DNA of 64,000 bases. It comes from Chitinimonas koreensis. GTDB lineage: Bacteria; Pseudomonadota; Gammaproteobacteria; Burkholderiales; Chitinimonadaceae. Each line of letters begins with the position of its first letter. Position 1 is the first letter of the stretch. Shown here piece after piece: positions 1-11,486 of this stretch. A program made the translations under genes and the position numbers. The stretch covers positions 4,117,001 to 4,181,000 of the forward strand of contig NZ_CP060704.1 in the NCBI RefSeq assembly GCF_014353015.1, written 5' to 3'. The notes beneath the pieces are model-generated. The model saw only the letters and a list, made by a program, of their open reading frames with translations. It made no database searches and was not told the DNA's origin.

Positions 1-912
1 CTGGCGGAAGCGCGAGGCATCGCCCTCCGACTTGGCGATCACGCTGGCCTTGTAGCCCTCGGCCTCCTGCAGCAGGCGGGCAGCCAGGCCGCGCGCCTTG
101 GGGATCACGTCGTTGGCGTAGGCGGTGCCTTCGTTGGTCTGCTTGACCTTGTCCTGGCCGGCCTTGACCGCGTCGGCGAACGCTTCCTGCACCTGCTCGG
201 GCGGCTGCACGTCGTTGATGTTGACGCGGCTGACCCGCAGGCCGGTGCCGTAGCTGTCGAGCAGGGTCTGGATCAGCCGGGTCGAATCGGCAGCCACCTG
301 GCCGCGGCCCTCGTTGAGCACGAAGTCGACCTTGTTGCGGCCGACCACTTCGCGGATCGCCGTCTCGGCCGCCTGCTTGACGATGTCGCGGCCGTCGCCG
401 TCGGTCGACAGGTTGTTGAACACGAAGTCCTTGGCGTCCTTGACGTCGTACTGGACCTCGAGCTGCATGTCGATGATGTTCTGGTCCTGCGTCAGCATCA
501 GCGATTCGTCGGCGACGCGGTTCTTGGTGCTGCCGCTGAAGCCGACCTCGACCGAGCGGATCTCGGACAGCTTGACGATCTCGTGCTGCTCGATCGGCCA
601 CGGCATGCGCCAGTGCAGGCCGGGATCGGTGGTCTGCACGTAGCGGCCGAAGCGCAGCACCACCGCCTCCTCGCGCGCGTCGACCACGTAGAAGCCGCTG
701 GCGACCCACAGCACCGCCACCACGCCGAGCACCACCGTGACGCCGCCGGCCAGCGCACGGCCGTCGGAGGGCCCGCCGGCGCCCGGTTCGGGCGGACGGT
801 TCGGCTTGCCGCCGAAGAACTGTTTGAGCTTGTTGCCGAACTGGCGAATGATTTCGTCGAGATCGGGTGGGCCGCCATTGCGGCGACCACCCCACTGGGG
901 GTCTTGCGACAT
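1..912 (-). CDS. hflK: HflK, FtsH protease modulator (partial, cut by left edge)
   Basis: HflK, with HflC, forms the inner-membrane SPFH complex that surrounds and restrains the FtsH protease. Only the first 304 codons are present; the gene runs off the left edge. Seen: a Gly-rich cytosolic N-terminus, one membrane segment at about residues 54-74, then the band-7/SPFH domain starting near VVDAREEAVVLRFG, with the conserved NINDVQPPEQVQEAF stretch further on. The ATG at 912 lies one base past the hflX stop, so the two genes are probably translationally coupled. hflC would be expected beyond the edge. Identification is firm. Confidence 0.95.
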   Translation of the reverse strand, partial: MSQDPQWGGRRNGGPPDLDEIIRQFGNKLKQFFGGKPNRPPEPGAGGPSDGRALAGGVTVVLGVVAVLWVASGFYVVDAREEAVVLRFGRYVQTTDPGLHWRMPWPIEQHEIVKLSEIRSVEVGFSGSTKNRVADESLMLTQDQNIIDMQLEVQYDVKDAKDFVFNNLSTDGDGRDIVKQAAETAIREVVGRNKVDFVLNEGRGQVAADSTRLIQTLLDSYGTGLRVSRVNINDVQPPEQVQEAFADAVKAGQDKVKQTNEGTAYANDVIPKARGLAARLLQEAEGYKASVIAKSEGDASRFRQ

Positions 913-913
913 A

Positions 914-2077
914 TCAGCCTTGTTCCGTCTGAAGAGGATCGTAAGGGGTGTGATGCGAGGCTGCGGCGGGCGTACCGCCATGGGCGCGCGCATCGACCGT
1001 TTCGACCAGGGCCTGGCGCAATAGATCCAGGCCCAGCCCGGTCTTGGCGCTGATTCGGACCGCGCGAATCCTACCATACTCGTCCCGCTCGACCGCCGGC
1101 TCGCCGGCCTTGAGGTCGATCTTGTTGAACACCACGATCTGCGGGATGCCGGCCGCGTCGATCTCGGCCAGCACCGAGTCGACCGCCGCGATCTGCGCGT
1201 CGCGCGTGTCGCTGGCGCTGTCGACCACGTGCAGCAGCAGGTCGGCGCGCACCGTCTCCTCGAGCGTGGCGCGGAAAGCCGCCACCAGGCCGTGCGGCAG
1301 GTCGCGGATGAAGCCGACCGTGTCGGACAGCACCACCGAGTGCTCCGGATCGAGGAACAGCTTGCGGCTGGTGGTGTCGAGCGTGGCGAACAACTGGTCG
1401 GCCGCGTAGGCGCGGGCATGGGTCAGCGCATTGAACAGCGTCGACTTGCCGGCATTGGTGTAGCCCACCAGCGAGACCGAGAACTGCTTGCCGCGCTCGC
1501 GCGCCCGCCGTTGGGTATCGCGCTGGCGCTGGAGTTCCTTGAGCTTGTCCTTCAGCCGCTTGACCCGCTCGGTGATCATGCGCTTGTCCATCTCGAACTG
1601 GGTCTCGCCCGGGCCGCCGCGCGCGCCGGTACCGCCGCCCTGGCGCTCGAGGTGGGTCCAGCCGCGCACGAGGCGGGTCGACATGTACTGCAACTGGGCC
1701 AGCTCGACCTGCAGCTTGCCCTCGCTCGAGCGCGCACGGCGGCCGAAGATGTCGAGGATCAGCCGTACCCGGTCCGAGACGCGGCATTCGAGCGCGCGTT
1801 CGAGGTTGCGCTCCTGCGCGCCGCTCAGCGTATGGTTGAACAGCACGGTCTGCGCCTCGCCGGCACGCACCGCGGCGGCGATCTCCTCGACCTTGCCGGA
1901 GCCGGCATAGAGCTTGGGGTCGGGCCGCTGCCGCTTGCCCTGGATCACGGCCAGCACGGTGTAGCCGTTGCCCTCGGCCAGCAACTTGAATTCTTCGATG
2001 TTTTCGAGATAGTCCGGCTCGCCGAAGTCGAGGCAGACGAGAACGGCTTTGTCGCCGCCCTGATGGCGTTCAAACAC
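914..2077 (-). CDS. hflX: GTPase HflX
   Basis: Ribosome-associated GTPase that binds the 50S subunit and is known in E. coli to rescue or split stalled ribosomes under heat stress. The 387 residues contain the N-terminal HflX domain, a Gly-rich hinge (GGGTGARGGPGETQFE, about 148-162), a helical hairpin, Walker A GYTNAGKST at about 205-213, G3 DTVGF and G4 NKID. E. coli HflX is slightly longer (426 residues). It sits between hfq and hflK as in many proteobacteria. Start chosen for the conserved MFER...AVLVCLDFG beginning. Confidence 0.95.
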   Translation of the reverse strand: MFERHQGGDKAVLVCLDFGEPDYLENIEEFKLLAEGNGYTVLAVIQGKRQRPDPKLYAGSGKVEEIAAAVRAGEAQTVLFNHTLSGAQERNLERALECRVSDRVRLILDIFGRRARSSEGKLQVELAQLQYMSTRLVRGWTHLERQGGGTGARGGPGETQFEMDKRMITERVKRLKDKLKELQRQRDTQRRARERGKQFSVSLVGYTNAGKSTLFNALTHARAYAADQLFATLDTTSRKLFLDPEHSVVLSDTVGFIRDLPHGLVAAFRATLEETVRADLLLHVVDSASDTRDAQIAAVDSVLAEIDAAGIPQIVVFNKIDLKAGEPAVERDEYGRIRAVRISAKTGLGLDLLRQALVETVDARAHGGTPAAASHHTPYDPLQTEQG

Positions 2078-2156
2078 GCGCGGGTTCCCTGGTCGGGTTG
2101 GTGATCGGATCGCCGATCGGATTCAAGAAATTCAGGAGAAACGGTGGTCGGACAGC

Positions 2157-2184
2157 AAACGGGGCGCTTGCAGCGCCCCGTTTT
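2157..2184. terminator. Hairpin between hfq and hflX
   Basis: A 12-bp perfect stem (AAACGGGGCGCT with its complement) around a 3-base loop lies between the hfq stop and the hflX start. On the minus strand it is followed by only three T, so it may act as a partial terminator or RNA-stabilising hairpin that lowers hflX relative to hfq. Function is inferred from structure only. Confidence 0.55.
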
Positions 2185-2199
2185 GCTTGCGCCGCGCGG

Positions 2200-2453
2200 T
2201 CAGGCATCGGCAGCCGGTGCACCGTCCTGCTTTTCGTAGGGGATACTGACCGGACGCGCCGGCACCACGGTCGAGATGGCGTGCTTGTAGACCATCTGGG
2301 TCACGGTATTGCGCAGCAGGACCACGTACTGGTCGAAGGATTCGATCTGCCCTGCAGCTTGATGCCGTTGACCAGGTAAATGGACACCGGCACGTGTTCC
2401 TTGCGCAGGATGTTCAGAAACGGGTCTTGTAGCATTTGCCCTTTCGCGCTCAT
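2200..2453 (-). CDS. hfq: RNA chaperone Hfq (reading frame broken by one base)
   Basis: Hfq is the hexameric Sm-like protein that pairs small RNAs with mRNAs. The frame opens [20 protein letters not shown] and is canonical to KLQG (codon 35), where it shifts. Adding one C to the CCC run at 2350-2352 restores [24 protein letters not shown] and a stop at 2200, giving a normal 84-residue Hfq with both Sm motifs. Because hfq is highly conserved and the rest is intact, a homopolymer sequencing error is more likely than a real mutation. Upstream neighbour der and downstream hflX fit the standard order. Confidence 0.93.
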
Positions 2454-2575
2454 TTGTAGTTCTCCACTATGTGATTGAAAAAACGACGGATTTCCGTCCA
2501 ATGCGGGTACTGCGCAAAACGTGTACTAGTCACTTGTAGCAGTTTTTCGGCCAAGCACAAAGCTTACGGAACGCT

Positions 2576-3985
2576 TCACGCCGGCTTTTTTACGACCTTC
2601 CGGATCGTTTTCCGTTGCGGTTTCTCGCCGCGCATCACGCCGACCCGGTCGGGCTTGAATTCGCCCGGCTTGGCGTCGAAGGGGTTGTCGCCCTTCTTGA
2701 ACTGGATGCGCAGCGGCGTGCCCTGCAATTTGAACAGCTTCAGGAAGGAATGTTCCAGATAGCGCCAATAGCTGTCGGGCACCTGTTCGAGCGCGGTGCC
2801 GTGCACGATCACCACCGGCGGATTCATGCCGCCCTGGTGCGCGTACTTGAGCTTGGGCCGCACCAGGCCGGCGCGCGGCGGCTGCTGCTTTTCGGTGGCG
2901 AGCTGCAGCGCGCGCGTCAGCCGCGGCGTCGGCAGCTTGACCATGGCGGCCTGGTAGGCGGCGTTGATGCTGGCGAACAGGTCGCCCACGCCCTGCCCTT
3001 CGAGCGCCGAGATGTAGTGGAACCGCGCGAAATCGAGGAAACCGAGCTTGCGCGCGATGTCGCGCTTGACCTGGTCGCGCCGGTAGAGGTCGAGCCCCTC
3101 CCACTTGTTGACCGCCACCACCATGGCGCGGCCGGCCTCGAGCGCGAAGCCGGCGATGTGGGCATCCTGCTCGGCCACGTCCTGGCGCGCGTCGAGCACC
3201 AGCACCACCACGTTGGCGTCCTCGATCGCCTGCATGGTCTTGACCACCGAGAACTTCTCGATCGCCTCGTTGACCTTGCCGCGCTTGCGCACGCCCGCGG
3301 TGTCGATGATGGTGTAGTGCTGGCCGTTGCGCTCGAAGTCGATATGGATCGAATCGCGCGTGGTGCCGGGCTGGTCGAAGGCGATCACCCGCTCCTCGCC
3401 CAGGATGGCGTTCACCAGCGTCGACTTGCCGACGTTGGGACGGCCGATGATGGCGAACTTCGGATGCTCGGGCGCCTTTTCCTCGGCCGCCACGTCGAAG
3501 CCGGCCAGCACGTCGTCGATCAGGCCGCGCACGCCCTCGCCGTGGCTGGCCGAGATGGTCCACGGCGTGCCGAGCGCGAGCTCGTAGAACTCGGCCGTCA
3601 CCACCGCCGGCGCCAGGCCCTCGGCCTTGTTGACCGCCAGCCGCACCGGCCGGTCGAGCTGGCGCAGCCGGTTGGCGATCAGCTTGTCCTGCGGGGTGAG
3701 GCCGACGCGGGCGTCGACGATGAACACCACCGCGTCGGCCTCGTCGATCGCCTGCAGCGTCTGCTTGGCCATTTCATGCAGGATGCCGTCGTCGGCGACC
3801 GGCTCGAAACCGCCGGTGTCGATCACCAGGTAGGGCTTGGCGCCGACCTTGCCGTGGCCGTAGTGGCGATCGCGGGTGAGGCCGGGCTGATCGGCCACCA
3901 GCGCGTCGCGGCTCTTGGTGAGCCGGTTGAACAGCGTGGATTTGCCGACATTGGGCCGGCCGACCAGGGCGATGGTGGGTTTCAT
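2576..3985 (-). CDS. der: Ribosome biogenesis GTPase Der (EngA)
   Basis: Essential GTPase with two tandem G domains, needed for 50S subunit maturation. The 469 residues show two copies of the P-loop GRPNVGKST (about residue 8 and about 180), each followed by switch and NKxx motifs, and a C-terminal KH-like domain ending in a Lys/Arg-rich tail ([12 protein letters not shown]). Length is normal for the family. The ATG at 3985 lies two bases from the bamB stop, and the bamB-der arrangement is typical, consistent with one transcript. Confidence 0.97.
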   Translation of the reverse strand: MKPTIALVGRPNVGKSTLFNRLTKSRDALVADQPGLTRDRHYGHGKVGAKPYLVIDTGGFEPVADDGILHEMAKQTLQAIDEADAVVFIVDARVGLTPQDKLIANRLRQLDRPVRLAVNKAEGLAPAVVTAEFYELALGTPWTISASHGEGVRGLIDDVLAGFDVAAEEKAPEHPKFAIIGRPNVGKSTLVNAILGEERVIAFDQPGTTRDSIHIDFERNGQHYTIIDTAGVRKRGKVNEAIEKFSVVKTMQAIEDANVVVLVLDARQDVAEQDAHIAGFALEAGRAMVVAVNKWEGLDLYRRDQVKRDIARKLGFLDFARFHYISALEGQGVGDLFASINAAYQAAMVKLPTPRLTRALQLATEKQQPPRAGLVRPKLKYAHQGGMNPPVVIVHGTALEQVPDSYWRYLEHSFLKLFKLQGTPLRIQFKKGDNPFDAKPGEFKPDRVGVMRGEKPQRKTIRKVVKKPA

Positions 3986-3987
3986 GC

Positions 3988-5112
3988 TTACTTCTTATCG
4001 GGAATGGCGAAGGCGTGCAGGCCGCCGTTCTCGGTCTGGACCAGCAGCTTGCCGGCCACCAGGTGCGGGGCGACCAGCACCGCGCTCTTGTCGGTGGTCT
4101 GGCGCGCGAGCAGCGCGCCGTCGGCCGGCGACAGCAGGTGCAGATAGCCCTCGTAGTCGCCGACCACGACGTAGCCGCCGATCAGCGCCGGGCCGCTGAC
4201 GCGGCGGCCGTACAGGGCGGTCTGCTTCCACAGGCTGCGGCCGCCCGAACGTTCGAAGGCCTGCACGTTGCCGACGTCGTCGGTGACGTAGACGTGCTCG
4301 GCGTCGACCGCCAGGCCGACGTAGCTCGAGACCTCGCGCGCCCACAGCAGCGTGCCGTTGCTGACGGCGAAGCAGGCCACGCGGCCCTGGAAGGCCACCG
4401 CGCAGACCTGGCCGCGATCGACCACCGGCGCCGAGGTCACGTCGCTGATGCGCTCGAGTTCGGTCGCGCCCTTGGGCGGCGCCACCAGCGCTTCCCACAA
4501 CACGCGGCCGTCGGCCAGCGACAGGGAGGCGATGCGGCCGGCAGCGAGGCCGGCGTAGACCGCGCCGTCGGCGATGGTGACCGGCGCGTAGTTGCGCAGG
4601 ATCAGCGCCGGCTGGCTACGGGCGAACTGCCAGCGGGTCTTGCCGTCGGCGGCATCGATGCCCCAGATGGTGCCGTCGACGGTGCGGACCACCGCCACGC
4701 CTTCGGCGACCACCGGCGGCGACACCACTTCGCTGGACAGGCGCACGCGCCACTTGAGCTTCCCGGCGGCATCCCAGGCATAGACGTCGCCCTTGAGCGT
4801 GCCCGCGACCACCAGGCCGCTGCCGGCGCCGACGCCGCCGGCCAGCGGCACGTCGCTGCGGATCTCGCTCAGGCGGCGGCCGTCGGTCAGCGCGATGCCG
4901 GCCACGCCGTCGGTGCCGGCCATGTAGACGGTGTCGCCGAGCAGGTCCGGCGCGAAGCGGTAGAGGCTGCCGCCCGAATACGAGGCGCGCCACAGCGGCT
5001 CGAAGGCGACGCTGTTCTTCAGGTCGGTCAGCGGGGTCGGCTGCGGGCTGTTGTCGGTGCCGGCGCAGGCGGCCAGCAGGGCGGTCAGGCCGAGGGCGAG
5101 GAGACGTTTCAT
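3988..5112 (-). CDS. bamB: Outer-membrane assembly lipoprotein BamB
   Basis: Beta-propeller lipoprotein of the BAM complex that inserts outer-membrane proteins. Seen: lipoprotein signal [18 protein letters not shown] with a LAAC lipobox, then repeated PQQ/WD-like blades (for example [39 protein letters not shown]). The start at 5112 is preferred over an in-frame ATG at 5127 because GAAGAG sits seven bases upstream of it. It follows yfgM by about 20 bases, matching the conserved hisS-yfgM-bamB-der order. Confidence 0.95.
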   Translation of the reverse strand: MKRLLALGLTALLAACAGTDNSPQPTPLTDLKNSVAFEPLWRASYSGGSLYRFAPDLLGDTVYMAGTDGVAGIALTDGRRLSEIRSDVPLAGGVGAGSGLVVAGTLKGDVYAWDAAGKLKWRVRLSSEVVSPPVVAEGVAVVRTVDGTIWGIDAADGKTRWQFARSQPALILRNYAPVTIADGAVYAGLAAGRIASLSLADGRVLWEALVAPPKGATELERISDVTSAPVVDRGQVCAVAFQGRVACFAVSNGTLLWAREVSSYVGLAVDAEHVYVTDDVGNVQAFERSGGRSLWKQTALYGRRVSGPALIGGYVVVGDYEGYLHLLSPADGALLARQTTDKSAVLVAPHLVAGKLLVQTENGGLHAFAIPDKK

Positions 5113-5132
5113 CGGAAGGCTCTTCATCAGGC

Positions 5133-5765
5133 TCAGGCGCCCAGCGCCGACAGTTTGACTTCGATCATCTGGCGCGCCGGCGCGTCCTTCTCGAGCTTGG
5201 CCACGGCGTCCTGGTAGGCCTTGCGGGCGCCGGTCTTGTCGCCCTTCTCCGCCAGCACGTCGCCGCGCGCGTCGGCGAAGGTGGCCTTGAAGGCTTCCTG
5301 CTTCGGCGTCTCGATCGCCTTCAGCGCGGCGTCGAACTGCTTCTGGTCGAGCAGCACCGCGGACAGGCGTAGGCTGGCGATGTCGGCGACTTCGTCTTCC
5401 TTGGCGTTGGCGATCACCCATTCGAGCGCCGAGCGCGCACCGGCCAGGTCGTTGCCATCGAACGCCAGCTTGGCCGCCAGCAGCATGGCGCGGGCGGTCA
5501 GCGCATGGCCGCTGCGGTCCTTGGCCATCTCGTCAGCGGCGGCGCGGGTCTTGGCCGCATCCTTGGCCTTGAAGGCCGTCTCGACCTTGGCATAGGCCGC
5601 GGCCGCTTCGTCGGCCTGGCTCTTCTGGTAGGCATTCCAGCCGTACCTGCCGAAATAGCCGATCACCACCGCGGCCACCGCGGCGATCAGCAGCTTGCCC
5701 CACTGCGCCCACCACGCCTTGAATTCGGCGATCTGTTCCTGTTCCTGCAAATCGAAAGCGGCCAT
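5133..5765 (-). CDS. yfgM: YfgM-like ancillary SecYEG translocon subunit
   Basis: 210-residue inner-membrane protein of the YfgM/DUF2133 family, which associates with SecYEG and periplasmic chaperones in E. coli. It has a short cytosolic N-terminus (MAAFDLQEQEQIAEFKAWW), one membrane helix at about residues 24-42 and a periplasmic TPR-like helical domain. Its place between hisS and bamB supports the name. Confidence 0.9.
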   Translation of the reverse strand: MAAFDLQEQEQIAEFKAWWAQWGKLLIAAVAAVVIGYFGRYGWNAYQKSQADEAAAAYAKVETAFKAKDAAKTRAAADEMAKDRSGHALTARAMLLAAKLAFDGNDLAGARSALEWVIANAKEDEVADIASLRLSAVLLDQKQFDAALKAIETPKQEAFKATFADARGDVLAEKGDKTGARKAYQDAVAKLEKDAPARQMIEVKLSALGA

Positions 5766-5780
5766 CTGTTGCGTTTCCAG

Positions 5781-6029
5781 TTAGCGGTTGTCTTGTTGAT
5801 CCTGCCCTCGCTGGGCGCGGATGCGTTTGAAAAGGTCGAACATGAACCAGGCCATCAGCGCGAGGCCAGCGCACAGCAAACCGGCGGACACCGCCGGCAA
5901 GGCCAGCAGCGGGTGGATCGCCGCCCCGTTGCCGCCGACGCCCAGCATGCCGAAGGCCGCCATCACCGAGCCCAGCAGGTTGAGCGCGAACAGCCTGAAC
6001 GAGACCTTGAGCCGCGGCGTCGGTTCCAT
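5781..6029 (-). CDS. Small two-helix membrane protein, function unknown
   Basis: About 82 residues starting MEPTPRLKVSFRLF, with two hydrophobic segments (NLLGSVMAAFGMLGVGG and LLALPAVSAGLLCAGLALMA) and a charged tail (KRIRAQRGQDQQDNR). It lies inside the housekeeping operon between hisS and yfgM. A GTG 15 bases upstream (6044) is an alternative start. No family recognised; its location only suggests constitutive expression with its neighbours. Confidence 0.7.
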   Translation of the reverse strand: MEPTPRLKVSFRLFALNLLGSVMAAFGMLGVGGNGAAIHPLLALPAVSAGLLCAGLALMAWFMFDLFKRIRAQRGQDQQDNR

Positions 6030-6051
6030 CGTGCGCTCGCCCACGATCAGG

Positions 6052-7308
6052 TCAGGCGCGCAGCGCGGCGGCCAGCTCGGCCTGCGCCACCGTGCGCTGT
6101 TCGCCCTCGCCGCGCAGCGACTTGACGGCGGCGGTGCCGGCCGCGGCCTCGTCGTCGCCGACGATCACCGCGAAACGCGCGCCCGAGCCGTCGGCCTTCT
6201 TCATCTGCGACTTGAAGCTGCCGCCACCGGCGTGCACCGTCACCGCCAGGCCGGCGTCGCGCAGCCGCTCGGCCAGCACTGGCGCCTGCCGTTGGGCCGC
6301 TTCGCCGGCGTTGACCAGGTAGACGTCGGGCGCATCGCTGGCGGTCACGCCGTATTCCTGCATCAGCAGGAAGACGCGTTCCATCCCCATGCCGAAGCCG
6401 CAGGCCGGCGTCGGCTTGCCGCCGAGCGTCTCGACCAGCGTGTCGTAGCGGCCGCCGGCGGCGATGGTGCCCTGGCTGCCGAGCCGGGTGGTCACCCACT
6501 CGAACACGCTGCGATTGTAGTAGTCGAGCCCGCGCACCAGCCGGGTGTTGAGGGTATAGGCCACGCCGGCGTCGCTCAGCCGCAGGCACAGACCGTCGTA
6601 GTGGGCGCGCGATTCGGCGCCGAGCACGTCGAACAGCTTGGGCGCGGCCTCGATCATGTCCTGCATGCGCGGGTTCTTGCTGTCGAGGATGCGCAGCGGA
6701 TTGGCGTGCAGCCGGCGGCGCGCGTCCTCGTCCAGCAGCTCGGCATGCTGCTCGAAGTAGGCGATCAGGGTCTGGCGGTAGGCAGCGCGTTCGGCGGCGT
6801 CGCCGATGGTGTTGATCTGCAGCTCGACGTCGGCGATGCCGAGCGCCTGCCACAGCCGGGCCAGCATCACCATCAGCTCGGCGTCGACGTCCGGGCCGTC
6901 GTAGCCGAAGGCCTCGACGCCGACCTGGTGGAACTGGCGCTGGCGGCCCTTCTGCACGTTCTCGTGGCGGAACATCGGGCCCATGTACCACAGCCGCTGC
7001 GGGCCGTTGTAGGTGAGGCTGTGCTCGACCACGGCGCGCACGCAGCCGGCCGTGCCCTCGGGCCGCAGCGTCAGCTTGTCGCCGTTGAGCGCGTCGGTCC
7101 AGGAGTACATCTCCTTCTCGACGATGTCGGTGTGCTCGCCCACGCCGCGCACGTAGAGCCCGGTCGGCTCGACCATCGGCAGGTGGATGTAGCGGTAGCC
7201 GTACTGTGCCAGCACGCGGCTGGCGGTCTCCTCGAGCTTGCGCCACAGCGCGGTATCGCCGGGCAGGATGTCGTAGAAGCCCTTGATGCTTTGGAACTTG
7301 TCGGCCAT
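6052..7308 (-). CDS. hisS: Histidyl-tRNA synthetase
   Basis: Class II aminoacyl-tRNA synthetase charging tRNA-His. The 418 residues begin [18 protein letters not shown] and show class II motif 2 ([24 protein letters not shown] region), the histidine-binding [15 protein letters not shown] stretch, motif 3 ([13 protein letters not shown]) and a C-terminal anticodon-binding domain. Length is normal. It is eleven bases downstream of ispG on the same strand. Confidence 0.97.
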   Translation of the reverse strand: MADKFQSIKGFYDILPGDTALWRKLEETASRVLAQYGYRYIHLPMVEPTGLYVRGVGEHTDIVEKEMYSWTDALNGDKLTLRPEGTAGCVRAVVEHSLTYNGPQRLWYMGPMFRHENVQKGRQRQFHQVGVEAFGYDGPDVDAELMVMLARLWQALGIADVELQINTIGDAAERAAYRQTLIAYFEQHAELLDEDARRRLHANPLRILDSKNPRMQDMIEAAPKLFDVLGAESRAHYDGLCLRLSDAGVAYTLNTRLVRGLDYYNRSVFEWVTTRLGSQGTIAAGGRYDTLVETLGGKPTPACGFGMGMERVFLLMQEYGVTASDAPDVYLVNAGEAAQRQAPVLAERLRDAGLAVTVHAGGGSFKSQMKKADGSGARFAVIVGDDEAAAGTAAVKSLRGEGEQRTVAQAELAAALRA

Positions 7309-7319
7309 CTGTATCGAAC

Positions 7320-8597
7320 CTAAACCGCTTTCACGGGAATGATCTTGGGGAGTTCGGCGCCGGCGCGGCGCAGCTTGCCGCCCTCGGCGTAGTGTTCGCG
7401 CACGTAGCGCTCGACGATGGCCTGGAATTCCTCGGCGATGGCCTCGCCCTTGAGCGTCACCGTCTTCTGGCCGTCGACGAACACCGGCGCGACCGGCACC
7501 TCGCCGGTGCCGGGCAGGCTGATGCCGATGTTGGCCAGCTTGGATTCGCCGGGACCGTTGACCACGCAGCCCATCACCGCCACGTTGAGCGTCTCGACGC
7601 CCGGGTATTCGGCGCGCCAGACCGGCATCTGCTCGCGCAGGTAGCGCTGAATCTTCTGCGCCAGCTCCTGGAAGAAGGTCGAGGTGGTGCGGCCGCAGCC
7701 GGGGCAGGCGGTCACCAGCGGGGTGAACGAGCGGATGCCCATGGTCTGCAGGATTTCCTGCGCGACCACCACTTCCTTGGTGCGCGGCTCGCCCGGCTCG
7801 GGCGTCAGCGAGATGCGGATGGTGTCGCCGATGCCGTCCTGCAGCAGCACCGACAGGGCGGCGGTCGAGGCGACGATGCCCTTGGAGCCCATGCCGGCCT
7901 CGGTCAGGCCCAGGTGCAGCGGATAACGGCAACGGCCACCGAGGTCGCGGTAGACCTTGATCAGGTCCTGCACCGCGCTGACCTTGCACGAGATGATGAT
8001 GCGGTCGGCCGGCAAGCCCAGCGCCTCGGCCTGCGCTGCGCTCTCGAGCGCCGACTGGATCAGCGCCTCGCGCATCAGCGCGTCGGCTGCCAGCGGTTCG
8101 GCCCGCTTGGCGTTCTCGTCCATCATGCGCGCCATCTTGGCCTGGTCGAGGCTGCCCCAGTTGACGCCGATGCGCACCGGCTTGCCGTACTGGATCGCCG
8201 CCTCGATCATCGCGGCGAACTGCTCGTCGCGCTTGCTGCCCTTGCCGACGTTGCCCGGGTTGATGCGGTACTTGGCCAGCGCGCGGGCGCAATCGGGATA
8301 GGCCGCCAGCAGCTTGTGGCCGTTGAAGTGGAAATCGCCCACCAGCGGCACGTTGCAGCCCATGGCGTCGAGCCGGCGGCGGATCTCGCCGACCTGGGCC
8401 GCCGCCTCGGGCGAATTGACGGTGATGCGCACCACTTCCGAACCGGCCTGCCACAGCTCGAACACCTGCTGGGCGGTGCCGGCAGCGTCGGCGGTATCGG
8501 TATTGGTCATCGACTGGACCACCACGGGCGCGTCGGAGCCGACCGGCACGTGGTCGATCATGACGCGGTGGGTGGGGCGGCGGGGAAGCAGGCTCAT
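7320..8597 (-). CDS. ispG: 4-hydroxy-3-methylbut-2-enyl diphosphate synthase IspG (GcpE)
   Basis: Iron-sulfur enzyme of the MEP isoprenoid pathway that converts methylerythritol cyclodiphosphate to HMBPP. 425 residues; the TIM-barrel N-terminus carries [11 protein letters not shown] and the C-terminal cluster domain shows the ligand cysteines CPGCGR and GCVVNGPGE. The start [12 protein letters not shown] at 8597 is two bases from the rodZ stop. Same operon as hisS. Confidence 0.97.
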   Translation of the reverse strand: MSLLPRRPTHRVMIDHVPVGSDAPVVVQSMTNTDTADAAGTAQQVFELWQAGSEVVRITVNSPEAAAQVGEIRRRLDAMGCNVPLVGDFHFNGHKLLAAYPDCARALAKYRINPGNVGKGSKRDEQFAAMIEAAIQYGKPVRIGVNWGSLDQAKMARMMDENAKRAEPLAADALMREALIQSALESAAQAEALGLPADRIIISCKVSAVQDLIKVYRDLGGRCRYPLHLGLTEAGMGSKGIVASTAALSVLLQDGIGDTIRISLTPEPGEPRTKEVVVAQEILQTMGIRSFTPLVTACPGCGRTTSTFFQELAQKIQRYLREQMPVWRAEYPGVETLNVAVMGCVVNGPGESKLANIGISLPGTGEVPVAPVFVDGQKTVTLKGEAIAEEFQAIVERYVREHYAEGGKLRRAGAELPKIIPVKAV

Positions 8598-8599
8598 GC

Positions 8600-9547
8600 T
8601 CAGTTCAGCTCGAGATTGGCGACGTCGACCTTGGTGTAGGGCGCGAGGTCGGTGAGTTTGCCCTTGTAGTAGAGCTCGGTGTTCGGGCCATTGCCGATGC
8701 GGAGGCGATAGGGCGGCGTGCCGCCGACGGTGCGGGTCTGGCCGGCCAGCACCAGTTCGCCGAGCAGGCGCTTGCCGCTGGCGTCGGTGATCGAGACCCA
8801 GCTGTCCTGGCGGGCAAGGATGCGGATGTCGCCGGCGGCGGCCGGCGCGGGCGTCGGCGACGGCACGGTGGAAGGCACCGGGGTAGGCGCCGCAGGCACG
8901 GTGGTCGGCACCGGCGATGCCGCGGGTGTCGGCAATGCGGCGGGCGACGGCGCGAGGGTCGGCCCGTCCGCGCTGGCCGGGGTCGGCGCCACCGAGGTCG
9001 GGGCCGCATCGGCCAGGGCCGGAGCCGGGCTCGGAATAGGCGCCGGCAGCTCGATCGCCGGCGGCGTGCTCAGCGTGAGCTCGGGCTGGTAGCCGTTGCG
9101 CTGCAGCAGCCAGAAACCGCCGACCACCAGGCCGGCCAATACCATGCCGGCCAGCACCCACAGCAGGAAGGGCGGCGCGCCGCGCGCGCCGCCGGGCCGC
9201 AGGATCGGCATCGCGTCGTCGTGGATGCGCGGCAATGCGGCCTGCTGCGGCTCGACCGGCAAGTGGCGTTCGAGGTACTGCACCAGCGGCTGGGCATCGA
9301 TCTTGAGGAAGCGCGCGTAATTGCGCACGAAGCCGCGCACGAAGGTATTGCCCGGCAGCGCGCCGTAGTCGTCGGCTTCGAGCGCCTCGATCTGGCGGCG
9401 CGACAGCTTGAGCTCGCCGGCGACCTCCTCGAGCGACAGGCCGGCCTCCTTGCGATGGGCCGCCAGGATGGCGCCAGGCGTCGGCGAGGCGGCCGCGACG
9501 GCTGCGGTGGGAGCGATGGCTGGGTCTGAGGAAAGATCAGGCGTCAT
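8600..9547 (-). CDS. rodZ: RodZ-type HTH/membrane cell-shape protein
   Basis: 315-residue protein with the RodZ layout: an N-terminal Xre-like HTH ([21 protein letters not shown], about 44-64), a single membrane helix ([20 protein letters not shown]), a long Ala/Pro/Thr linker and a C-terminal DUF4115 periplasmic domain ([14 protein letters not shown]). RodZ links MreB filaments to the cell-wall elongation machinery. The low-complexity linker makes the exact family limits soft. The pilF-rodZ-ispG order is conserved in beta- and gammaproteobacteria. Confidence 0.88.
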   Translation of the reverse strand: MTPDLSSDPAIAPTAAVAAASPTPGAILAAHRKEAGLSLEEVAGELKLSRRQIEALEADDYGALPGNTFVRGFVRNYARFLKIDAQPLVQYLERHLPVEPQQAALPRIHDDAMPILRPGGARGAPPFLLWVLAGMVLAGLVVGGFWLLQRNGYQPELTLSTPPAIELPAPIPSPAPALADAAPTSVAPTPASADGPTLAPSPAALPTPAASPVPTTVPAAPTPVPSTVPSPTPAPAAAGDIRILARQDSWVSITDASGKRLLGELVLAGQTRTVGGTPPYRLRIGNGPNTELYYKGKLTDLAPYTKVDVANLELN

Positions 9548-9602
9548 GCCGGCACGACTCGGTTGGAGCGGAAAAGGGGGATCGATCGGGCGGTCCGCGG
9601 CA

Positions 9603-10358
9603 TCAGTCGAACTGACCCGCGGCCAGGGCGCGCGCCTCGTCGCTGTCGGGGAAGCGGTTGCGCAGCTCCTTGGCGAAGCCGGCCTCGTTCTCGGCATTGC
9701 CGAGCCGGCGCTCGATGCGCAGGTTGAGCCAGACCGACTCGGCGGTCGGCGAAGTCAGCCGCGCCTGGCGCGACAGCAGCGTGCGGGCCGATTCGAGCTC
9801 GCCGCGACGGAAAGCCAGCCGGGCCAGGCCGTACAGCGTCTGCGGATTGTCGGGCAGCGCACGGTCGGCCTTCTTGAGGAAATCGTCGGCGGTGACGAAG
9901 TCGCCGGCCTTGAGCGCACACAGGCCGGCCTGCTGCAGCGATTTTTCCGGCGTGGAGTAGAGCGGATTGCGGATCGCCGCGACGAAATAGCGAATCGAAT
10001 CGGCGGCGCGATTCAGCTTGTTGCAGAGGAACCAGCCGTAGTTATGGTTGGTGTCGGAATCACTGGGATCGAGCTCAAGCGCGCGGCGGAAGCTGCGGTC
10101 GGCCGTATCGAACTCGCGCAGATCCATGTAGATCAGGCCCTGCACGTTGTAGGCCAGCGCATAGTCGTTGCGCAGCGCCAGCGCGTTGCGGATCTCTTCC
10201 AGCGCCACGCCGTACTGGGCGCGCGCGTAATAGGCGGCGGCAAGCTCGGTGCGCAGCTTCACGACTTCCTGCCGCCGGTCGGCATCCTCGGCGCGCACCG
10301 CGACACCGGCCATGACGAACGACACGAAGACTACGAAGGCGATCAGTCCCGATTTCAT
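9603..10358 (-). CDS. pilF: Type IV pilus biogenesis TPR protein PilF/PilW
   Basis: TPR protein that assists the PilQ secretin of type IV pili. The 251 residues have a signal peptide (MKSGLIAFVVFVSFVMAGVAVRA region) and several TPR units such as ALAYNVQGLIYMDLREFDTA and NHNYGWFLCNKLNRAADSI, the NYGWFLC type motif being usual for this family. There is no clear lipobox cysteine, unlike many homologues. It lies between rlmN and rodZ as in most pilus-bearing proteobacteria. Confidence 0.88.
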   Translation of the reverse strand: MKSGLIAFVVFVSFVMAGVAVRAEDADRRQEVVKLRTELAAAYYARAQYGVALEEIRNALALRNDYALAYNVQGLIYMDLREFDTADRSFRRALELDPSDSDTNHNYGWFLCNKLNRAADSIRYFVAAIRNPLYSTPEKSLQQAGLCALKAGDFVTADDFLKKADRALPDNPQTLYGLARLAFRRGELESARTLLSRQARLTSPTAESVWLNLRIERRLGNAENEAGFAKELRNRFPDSDEARALAAGQFD

Positions 10359-10360
10359 GC

Positions 10361-11473
<1,113 letters not shown>

Positions 11474-11486
11474 CGCGGCGAGCGGC

